Below are positions 1 to 4,621 of a stretch of 9,138 nt of DNA, in pieces. The DNA comes from Deltaproteobacteria bacterium (GTDB lineage Bacteria > Desulfobacterota > Binatia > DP-6). Both the position numbers and the translations under genes were made by a program. Every line of letters begins with the position of its first letter. The first letter of the stretch is position 1. The notes under the pieces are model-generated. The model made no database searches and was not told the DNA's origin. It was given only the letters and a program-made list of their open reading frames with translations. The stretch lies in NCBI GenBank assembly GCA_005879205.1, contig VBLD01000102.1, positions 1 through 9,138 of the forward strand. Direction: 5' to 3'.

Positions 1-2
1 GG

Positions 3-656
3 GATCTCGTGCCGGACTTCCCGCTCCGCCTGCAGCCGAACGTCTTCAACTACCGGGCCTCCCCGGTCGCGAGCGTGGTCACCTCGCGCGGCTGCCCCTT
101 CTCGTGCTCATTCTGTGACCGCTCGACCTCGGGACGGAAGGGGCGCTTCCACGGCGTCGACTACGTCGTGCGCCTGTGCCGCCGTCTCGCGGACCTCGGC
201 GTCCGCCACATCCTCTTCTACGACGACCTGTTCACCGTGAGCCGGCGCCGGGTGCTGGAGCTCTGCGAGCGCTTCCTCGCCGAGGGCTTCCGCTTCACGT
301 GGAGCTGCAACAGTCACCCGAACCTGCTCGATCCCGCGACGCTCCGTCTCATGCGGCGCGCGGGGTGCTGGCAGATCGCCTACGGCATCGAGTCGGGCTC
401 GCAGCGCATCCTCGACGTTGTGAAGCACGAGGTGAAGCTGCCGCGCATGCTCGACACGCTGCGCGCGACGCGCGCGGCCGGCATCCGGGTGAAGGGCCTC
501 CTCATGATGAGGACAGCCTCCAGGAGACCGTCGACTTCCTCCGCACCGCGCCGCTCGACCTGGTGCAGATCACCAAGTTCACGCCGTATCCCGGCACCCC
601 CTCGTACCCCACCGTGCGCCAGTACGGGACGTTCGCCGAGGACTGGGAGCGCATGA
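3..656 (+). CDS. Radical SAM (B12-binding type) protein, N-terminal part; 5' end outside window, frameshifted at 3' end
   Basis: The reading frame is open at the left edge, so the true start lies upstream. It carries the core of a radical SAM enzyme, which uses a 4Fe-4S cluster to cleave S-adenosylmethionine and start radical chemistry. The cluster-binding CxxxCxxC motif is seen as GCPFSCSFC, with its first Cys at 93-95. It is followed by FYDD at 216-227 and the GIESGS segment at 384-401, both typical of the SAM barrel. The layout matches the large family with an upstream cobalamin-binding domain, but that domain would lie outside the window. True homology stops at the methionines at 504-509; the remaining residues to 656 (arginine-, serine- and proline-rich) are out-of-frame reading. 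The rest of the enzyme continues in another frame from about 509. The substrate cannot be told; the adjacent glycosyltransferase suggests lipid or glycan modification. Confidence 0.85.
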   Translation, partial: DLVPDFPLRLQPNVFNYRASPVASVVTSRGCPFSCSFCDRSTSGRKGRFHGVDYVVRLCRRLADLGVRHILFYDDLFTVSRRRVLELCERFLAEGFRFTWSCNSHPNLLDPATLRLMRRAGCWQIAYGIESGSQRILDVVKHEVKLPRMLDTLRATRAAGIRVKGLLMMRTASRRPSTSSAPRRSTWCRSPSSRRIPAPPRTPPCASTGRSPRTGSA

Positions 657-892
657 ACGCGATGAACTGGGTGTTCGTCCCGCACGGGCTCACCGCCGAG
701 GTCCTCGAGCGCGCCTTCCGGCGCGCGTACCGCACGTTCTACACGCGTCCCGACGTCCTCTGGGGGCTCGCCAAGACGCTGGCGGGCGAGCCGCGCTTCC
801 TCCGTCCGGTGGCCCGCTACGTCCGCGTCGGCGTCCGGGACTGGCTCGCCGTCGACCCCGGGCGCAGCGCCGAGGCGGCGCTCGCGTCCTGA
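509..892 (+). pseudogene. C-terminal part of the same radical SAM protein, in a shifted frame
   Basis: From about 509 the radical SAM sequence resumes one frame over, reading EDSLQETVDFLRTAPLDL and then a segment containing TKFTPYPGTP. This is the normal continuation after the family's 'GLPGE-TEES' loop, and it ends at TGA 890-892. Between the Met-Met at 504-509 and this segment, about five residues of the expected Gly-x-Pro-Gly-Glu loop are missing. The frame change needs a loss of 3n+1 bases, so 13 or 16 bases would fit both facts. The C-terminal stretch with YTRPDVLWGLAKTL is typical of the tail of these proteins. No start codon placed suitably for independent translation was seen, so this is the severed end of the upstream gene, through a real mutation or an assembly or sequencing error. 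The glycosyltransferase gene starts 2 bases after the stop. Confidence 0.8.
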
Positions 893-894
893 CC

Positions 895-1596
895 GTGCCG
901 CGCCCTGACGTCGCCGCCGTCGTCCCCGCCTTTCGCGCCGCCTCGACCGTCGCCGCCGTCGTCGCGGGGGCGCGCCGCCACTGCGCCCGGGTGGTGGTGG
1001 TCGACGATGGCTCGGACGACGACACGGCGACCCGTGCCGCGGCGGCTGGCGCCGAGGTGCTCTGCCACCCGGCGAACGCCGGCAAGGGGGCGGCGCTCCG
1101 CACGGGTCTCCGCGCGCTGGAAGCCTCCGGCGTCCCCCGGGCCCTCACGCTCGACGCCGACGGGCAGCACCTGCCCGAGCAGATTCCCGCGTTGCTCGCG
1201 GCCTCCGACGCGGCGCCGCAGGCGATCGTGGTCGGCGTGCGGCGGAAGAGCGGGCACGAGATCGCCCGCGCCAACCGTTTCGGGAACTGGGTGGCCGACA
1301 GCCTGCTCAGGGTGATCGCCGGGCGGCCGCTGCCCGACACCCAGTCCGGCTTTCGCGTCTACCCGGTGGCCGCGACGCTCGCGCTCGGGGCGGAGGGGGC
1401 GCGGTACGAGTACGAGACCGAGGTCCTGCTGCGCGCCGCGCGCCAGGGTATGCCGGTGGTCGGGGTGCCGGTCGACGTCCACTACCCCCCGGTCGCCGAA
1501 CGCGTGAGTCACTATCGTCCATGGCGCGACACGCTGCGGGTGATCGGGGTCGTGCTGAAGGTGCTGGCGGGGCCGGCGCCGCGCTCGGCTGCCTGA
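895..1596 (+). CDS. Family 2 glycosyltransferase, DPM1-like
   Basis: The product is a 233-residue GT-A fold glycosyltransferase, probably moving a sugar from a nucleotide-sugar to a polyprenyl phosphate or other lipid acceptor at the cytoplasmic face. Visible signatures are a first beta strand VAAVVPAF (6-13), a nucleotide-binding VDDGSDD (36-42), NAGKGAALRTG (61-71), the metal-binding DADGQH (87-92), QSGFRVYP (150-157), the acidic YEYETEVLLRAAR segment (171-183) and a final VHYPP...SHYRPWRD (195-212). This pattern and length match the dolichol-phosphate mannose synthase-like subgroup. There are no C-terminal membrane helices, so it is a soluble or peripheral enzyme. The chosen start is GTG at 895, 2 bases after the preceding stop, which implies translation coupled to the radical SAM gene. 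The exact donor and acceptor cannot be read from the sequence. Confidence 0.92.
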   Translation: MPRPDVAAVVPAFRAASTVAAVVAGARRHCARVVVVDDGSDDDTATRAAAAGAEVLCHPANAGKGAALRTGLRALEASGVPRALTLDADGQHLPEQIPALLAASDAAPQAIVVGVRRKSGHEIARANRFGNWVADSLLRVIAGRPLPDTQSGFRVYPVAATLALGAEGARYEYETEVLLRAARQGMPVVGVPVDVHYPPVAERVSHYRPWRDTLRVIGVVLKVLAGPAPRSAA

Positions 1597-1608
1597 TCTC
1601 TGTCGCGG

Positions 1609-1633
1609 CGCGTCTTGACGGGCGGACGCGTTT
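1609..1633 (+). terminator. Possible weak intrinsic terminator after the glycosyltransferase gene
   Basis: Twelve bases after the glycosyltransferase stop there is a six-base inverted repeat, CGCGTC (1609-1614) and GACGCG (1625-1630), around a ten-base loop and followed directly by TTT. The stem is short, the T tract has only three bases, and such repeats arise easily in GC-rich DNA, so this is a tentative call. Confidence 0.22.
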
Positions 1634-1650
1634 GGTCGATCGGAGGGGGC

Positions 1651-2748
1651 TCACTCCCGATGAATCTTCCGAAGAGCTTGCGGACCTTCGAGGAAGCCGC
1701 CCGCGCGATCATGTACCGGTGGGCGGTCGAGCGGGACACGTGGGTGAGCGCGGGAGAGGTCGCAGAAGCCCGTGTTTTGCTGCAGGGCATCGGCATCCCG
1801 ACGACGGAGCTGCCCGACGGCCGCTTCGCCCTCAAGGGCGCCGACAGTGCCGTCGAGGCCTCTCGGCTGATCTTGATGAGCCTCCGGCACCTCTACGACC
1901 GCCGGCCCCGCTCTCCGGGCTCCTGCCTCCGCCACCGCAGCATCGAGCCGGTGCTCCCGCGCGAGCTGCCGTGCCAGGCGCGGCTTCGCAGGCGCGGCGG
2001 GCAGCGCGAGCGCGCAGGGCGGGAGCGGCACGCTGGCCACCGGCAGCACGACGCGGCTGGCCGCCGCGAGGTACTCGCGCGCCGCATCGATGCGGCGGGC
2101 AATCGACGGCGACAGTGAACGGCTGGTGAGGACCGCGCCGAGCGACCCGTGGCGAGCGATCAGCGCCGCGGCCGTCTTCTCGCCGATGCCCGGGACGCCG
2201 GGCAGGCCGTCCGACGGGTCGCCGCGCAGCAGCGCGAAGTCGCCGTACGCGCGCCCCGGGATGCCGTAGCGGCGCCCGATCTCGGCCTCGTCGACGACCA
2301 GGAGCTTGGTGACGCCGGTCAGCGGATAGAGCACGCGGACGTCGGGATCGCGCACGAGCGCGAAGAGATCGCGGTCGCCCGACACGATCTCGACGGCGCC
2401 CCGAGCCCGGGCGGCGAGCGTCGCGATCACGTCCTCGCCCTCGAATCCCGGCGCGCCGACCACGGCGAAGCCGAGCGCCCCGAGCAGCCGCCGCCCGAGC
2501 GCCTCGTCGGCCTCGACGGGGTCGGGCTCGTCGGAGAGCCGATGCGTCTTGTAGGTCGGGAGCGCCGTCACGCGAAAAGCCGGCCGCCAGTCGTCGTCGA
2601 CGGCGAGGGCGAGCTGCTCGGGGCGGCGGTCGAGGAGGAGGCGCGCGAGCATGCCGAGGAAGCCGTAGACCCCTCGCATCGGAATCGTCTCGGGCAGCGA
2701 GTGGAACGCCCGGTAGAGAAGGCTCGAGTAGTCGATCAGCAGCGTCAT
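1651..2748 (-). CDS. Stand-alone 5'-3' exonuclease, DNA polymerase I N-terminal domain family; C-terminal tail suspect
   Basis: This is a flap/5' nuclease like the N-terminal domain of DNA polymerase I, without any polymerase domain. Conserved parts, counted from the Met at 2748, are LLIDYSSLLYRAF (3-15, metal ligand D6), AVDDDWRPAFR (49-59), YKTHR (66-70), EGEDVIATLA (103-112), SGDRDLFALV (123-132) and the helix-three-turn-helix region GDPSDGLPGVPGIGEKTAA (176-194). The usual EADD block is EGED here, a conservative change. Homology ends near residue 273 (about 1930), the normal length of such proteins. The remaining residues to the stop at 1651 are antisense to the + strand gene and probably not native. 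An alternative Met at 2766 adds six residues; neither start has a clear ribosome site. The gene lies 47 bases behind the toxin gene and is probably co-transcribed with it. Likely roles are removing RNA primers or 5' flaps in replication or repair. Confidence 0.88.
   Translation of the reverse strand: MTLLIDYSSLLYRAFHSLPETIPMRGVYGFLGMLARLLLDRRPEQLALAVDDDWRPAFRVTALPTYKTHRLSDEPDPVEADEALGRRLLGALGFAVVGAPGFEGEDVIATLAARARGAVEIVSGDRDLFALVRDPDVRVLYPLTGVTKLLVVDEAEIGRRYGIPGRAYGDFALLRGDPSDGLPGVPGIGEKTAAALIARHGSLGAVLTSRSLSPSIARRIDAAREYLAAASRVVLPVASVPLPPCALALPAAPAKPRLARQLAREHRLDAAVAEAGARRAGPAVVEVPEAHQDQPRGLDGTVGALEGEAAVGQLRRRDADALQQNTGFCDLSRAHPRVPLDRPPVHDRAGGFLEGPQALRKIHRE
1660..2118 (+). CDS. Hypothetical small protein, real portion probably about 80 residues, with read-through tail
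   Basis: I do not recognise this family. The first roughly 80 codons (1660 to about 1905) look like genuine protein: a mixed helical composition with FEEAARAIMYRWAVERDTW, a central GEVAEARVLLQGIGIPTTEL, then PDGRFALKG and a helix ending in MSLRHLYDR. There is no signal peptide or membrane segment. After about residue 83 the translation becomes arginine-, histidine- and glycine-rich and is exactly antisense to the conserved exonuclease coding sequence, so residues 84-152 are probably not native. The ATG at 1660 was chosen because GGAGGGGG lies at 1642-1649 upstream, at a slightly long spacing. GGAG (1642-1645) can pair with CTCC (1654-1657), which might partly hide the ribosome site. Upstream TTG or GTG starts add only low-complexity residues. 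The original stop codon appears to be missing. Confidence 0.5.
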   Translation: MNLPKSLRTFEEAARAIMYRWAVERDTWVSAGEVAEARVLLQGIGIPTTELPDGRFALKGADSAVEASRLILMSLRHLYDRRPRSPGSCLRHRSIEPVLPRELPCQARLRRRGGQRERAGRERHAGHRQHDAAGRREVLARRIDAAGNRRRQ

Positions 2749-2795
2749 GCGGGCGGAGGATACCATCCCCGGGCCGCGCACCGCGGGCGGGCGGG

Positions 2796-3086
2796 CTACG
2801 GACGGGTCGAGCGCAGCCGATCCAGTATCCGTTCGAGCAGCAGCTCGTAGACCACGCTCCGCCGCTCGGCGAAGATGCACTCGATGGTTCCCCGCTTCCC
2901 GTAGCTGAAGACGATCCGGTAGCCGCCGACGCGGAGCCGGCAGTAGCCGTCGAGGGGTGGCTCGAGCGCCTTCAGGTCCCCCTTCTCGCGAGTCAGGTCT
3001 CTCAACGCCTGCCCCAGGCGGCGCTTGGGTTCGGGCGGGAGTCGCCGGAGGAACTCGACGACCTGGCCCGCCAGGACCACCCTCAT
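2796..3086 (-). CDS. RelE/ParE-type toxin of a type II toxin-antitoxin pair
   Basis: This is a 96-residue basic protein of the RelE/ParE toxin fold. The characteristic beta-sheet core is visible as GYCRLRVGGYRIVFSY (47-62), followed by IECIFAERRSVVYELL (68-83). RelE-type members cut mRNA in the ribosome, while ParE-type members poison gyrase. The basic and aromatic residues R50, R57, R75/R76 and Y80 sit where RelE-like ribonucleases keep functional residues, which favours an mRNA interferase, but this assignment is tentative without an alignment. The N-terminal half (residues 1-45) forms the usual two-helix arm. Its ATG overlaps the antitoxin stop as ATGA (3083-3086), the classic coupled arrangement with the antitoxin made first. 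The gene ends with TAG at 2796-2798, 47 bases before the exonuclease start. The length is normal for the family, and nothing suggests the gene is inactive. Confidence 0.9.
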   Translation of the reverse strand: MRVVLAGQVVEFLRRLPPEPKRRLGQALRDLTREKGDLKALEPPLDGYCRLRVGGYRIVFSYGKRGTIECIFAERRSVVYELLLERILDRLRSTRP

Positions 3087-3340
3087 TCGTCGGGGTCGAG
3101 TGCCGAGAGCGGAACGAAACGCGTTCGGCCGGCGCGATGGGCCGCGATTGCCTTCTGCGCCGCCGGGTTCGCGAGGACCTCCAGCGTCTCGACGATCGCC
3201 TCCAGGTACTCACGCGACAGCAGGTACGCGACCGTCTCGTCGCGGCGGGCGATGCCGACGAGCGCACCGCTCTCGGCCCGCCGCACGAGCCGCGGCAGCT
3301 GGCTCTGCGCTCGGGTCACGGAATACGTAGAACGTGCCAT
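3083..3340 (-). CDS. Phd/YefM-type antitoxin
   Basis: This 85-residue protein is the DNA-binding antitoxin partner of the overlapping toxin gene. Its N-terminus, MARSTYSVTRAQSQLPRLVR, has the Phd/YefM pattern of a short strand followed by a helix in which the antitoxin settles its DNA-contacting dimer. GALVGIARRDETVAYLLSREYLEAI (residues 26-50) is the typical second half of the domain. The C-terminal portion, ending RTRFVPLSALDPDE, would be the flexible acidic tail that wraps the toxin. The ATG at 3338-3340 is preceded on the - strand by GGAG at a spacing of five bases, which supports this start. In this family the antitoxin, alone or with toxin, represses its own promoter. A perfect TTGACA lies 34-39 bases upstream (3374-3379) and the short palindrome CGGAGTCCG (3341-3349) overlaps the ribosome site; either could be part of that control, which is inference. 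Confidence 0.9.
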   Translation of the reverse strand: MARSTYSVTRAQSQLPRLVRRAESGALVGIARRDETVAYLLSREYLEAIVETLEVLANPAAQKAIAAHRAGRTRFVPLSALDPDE

Positions 3341-3349
3341 CGGACTCCG

Positions 3350-3379
3350 TAGTTAGGAGAACCGTGCGCGATCTGTCAA
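3350..3379 (-). promoter_or_regulatory. Candidate promoter for the toxin-antitoxin(-exonuclease) operon
   Basis: On the - strand a perfect TTGACA (3374-3379) is followed after 18 bases by TAACTA (3350-3355), a weak -10 box that keeps only the first two consensus bases. Transcription would begin at or just before the antitoxin ATG, giving a very short leader. The exact -35 match in a GC-rich setting makes the -35 more credible than the -10. Confidence 0.4.
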
Positions 3380-3452
3380 CGCGCGATGGGCCGGGGTCCT
3401 TTTCCACACCTGCGGAGCGAGTGTACGCCCGGGTGATTTGCAACGGTGCGGC

Positions 3453-3461
3453 TGCTATAGT
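3453..3461 (+). promoter_or_regulatory. Candidate extended -10 promoter for the dprA operon
   Basis: TGC followed by TATAGT (3456-3461) matches the extended -10 form, with five of six bases of TATAAT in an otherwise GC-rich background. No good -35 lies 17 bases upstream, which is acceptable for extended -10 promoters; TTGCAA at 3438-3443 is too close. Transcription would start near 3468, about 13 bases before the dprA ATG. Confidence 0.4.
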
Positions 3462-3480
3462 ACCGCCTTGTCTCTTCTGC

Positions 3481-4596
3481 ATGCGGAGTGAGAAGTCATC
3501 TGCCGGGCTCTCCGGCGACGCGCTCGCCTGGCTCGCGCTCGGAGTTGTCGAGGAGCTCTCTCCACGCCACGCGCACGCGCTGGTCGAGCGCTTCGGCTCG
3601 CCCGCGGCGGTGCTGGCCGCGCCGGGAGAGCGGCTGGTCGAGGCGGGGCTCGCGCCCTCGGTCGCCAAGGCCCTCGCCGGGGCACCGGCCCGGGCTCGGA
3701 CGGAGGCGGCGCGGCTCGCCGCCGTGGACGCCACGCTCGTGGCCTGGTCCGACGACGCCTATCCCCGGCGACTGCGCGAGATTCCGGATCCGCCGGTCGT
3801 GCTCGCGGTGCGTGGCACGCTCGTCGCCGAGGACGACCTCGCGATCGCCGTGGTCGGTGCCCGGCGTGCGAGCGAGTACGGGCGGCGGGTGGCCGAGGAG
3901 CTCGGGGGTGAGCTCGCCCGGGCTGGCGTGACGGTGGTGAGCGGTCTCGCGGCCGGCATCGACGCCGCCGCGCACCGCGGGGCGCTCGCCGCTGGCGGCC
4001 GCACGATCGCCGTCCTCGGTACGGGCATCGACCGGATCTATCCTTCCTGGCACGCGCGCCTCGCGGCCGAGATCGTTCGCCAGGGTGCGCTGGTGAGCGA
4101 GTTTCCCTGCGGCGCCCCGCCGCTGGCCTTCCACTTTCCCAGGCGCAACCGGCTGATCAGCGGCCTCAGCCGGGGCACGGTCGTGGTCGAGGCCGCAGAG
4201 GAAAGCGGTTCGCTCATCACGGCCGGCCATGCAAACGAGCAGGGGCGGGAGGTGTTCGCCGTGCCGGGACCGCTCGGCGTGGGTCACCGCGGACCGCACC
4301 GGCTGATCCAGCAGGGGGCCAGGCTCATCACCGGGGAGGAGGACATCCTCGCCGAGCTCGAGCCCGGGCTCGTCGCCCGCGTAGCGGCGGCGCGGGTGGC
4401 CGCCGCCGAAGCGGCGCTCAGCCACGACGAGCGGCGGGTCCTGGACGGTGTCGGCGCGGAGGGCGGCCACGTCGACGACGTGATCCTGCGCGCCGGTCTG
4501 CCCGCGGCCCACGCGCTCGAGACGCTGCTCGCGCTGGAGCTCCGCGGCCTCGTCTGCCAGCTTCCCGGCAAGCGCTTCCGCCGGCAGGCGGCGTGA
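3481..4596 (+). CDS. dprA: DNA-processing protein DprA (Smf)
   Basis: DprA binds incoming single-stranded DNA in the cytoplasm and loads RecA on it during natural transformation; in non-competent bacteria it is still widely kept. The 371-residue length is normal. An N-terminal helix-hairpin-like region (about 12-75, with LSPRHAHALVERFGSPAAVL) is followed by YPRRLREIPDPPVVLAVRG and the Rossmann-like core. The core shows VGARRAS (125-131), SGLAAGIDAAAH (154-165), FPRRNRLISGLS (219-230) and SGSLITAGHANEQGREVFAVPG (242-263). A C-terminal winged-helix domain (about 305-368) ends in LRGLVCQLPGKRFRR, so all three usual parts are present. The ATG at 3481 gives the right N-terminus but has no ribosome site; the open frame upstream to 3334 is non-native. 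It stands 25 bases before topA and is divergent from the toxin-antitoxin operon. Confidence 0.97.
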   Translation: MRSEKSSAGLSGDALAWLALGVVEELSPRHAHALVERFGSPAAVLAAPGERLVEAGLAPSVAKALAGAPARARTEAARLAAVDATLVAWSDDAYPRRLREIPDPPVVLAVRGTLVAEDDLAIAVVGARRASEYGRRVAEELGGELARAGVTVVSGLAAGIDAAAHRGALAAGGRTIAVLGTGIDRIYPSWHARLAAEIVRQGALVSEFPCGAPPLAFHFPRRNRLISGLSRGTVVVEAAEESGSLITAGHANEQGREVFAVPGPLGVGHRGPHRLIQQGARLITGEEDILAELEPGLVARVAAARVAAAEAALSHDERRVLDGVGAEGGHVDDVILRAGLPAAHALETLLALELRGLVCQLPGKRFRRQAA

Positions 4597-4621
4597 GCGA
4601 GCCGCACCCAGCCTGAAACCC

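Noticed and set aside
2774..2786. Small hairpin (CCGCG-CAC-CGCGG) between the toxin and exonuclease genes
   Set aside because: A five-base stem with no T tract; unlikely to stop transcription and expected by chance in such GC-rich DNA.
2149..2850. + strand open frame opposite the exonuclease gene
   Set aside because: Antisense of a clearly conserved nuclease; no recognisable motif and shadow-like composition.
2957..3352. + strand open frames opposite the toxin and antitoxin genes
   Set aside because: The - strand carries a textbook antitoxin-toxin pair with an ATGA overlap; the + frames have no motif or convincing start.
3438..3461. TTGCAA and TATAGT as a paired -35/-10 promoter
   Set aside because: The spacer is only 12 bases, too short for a standard promoter; the extended -10 reading is preferred.
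3334..3480. Upstream extension of the dprA frame
   Set aside because: It is open only by chance, covers the divergent promoter region, and adds residues not seen in DprA; ATG 3481 gives the normal N-terminus.
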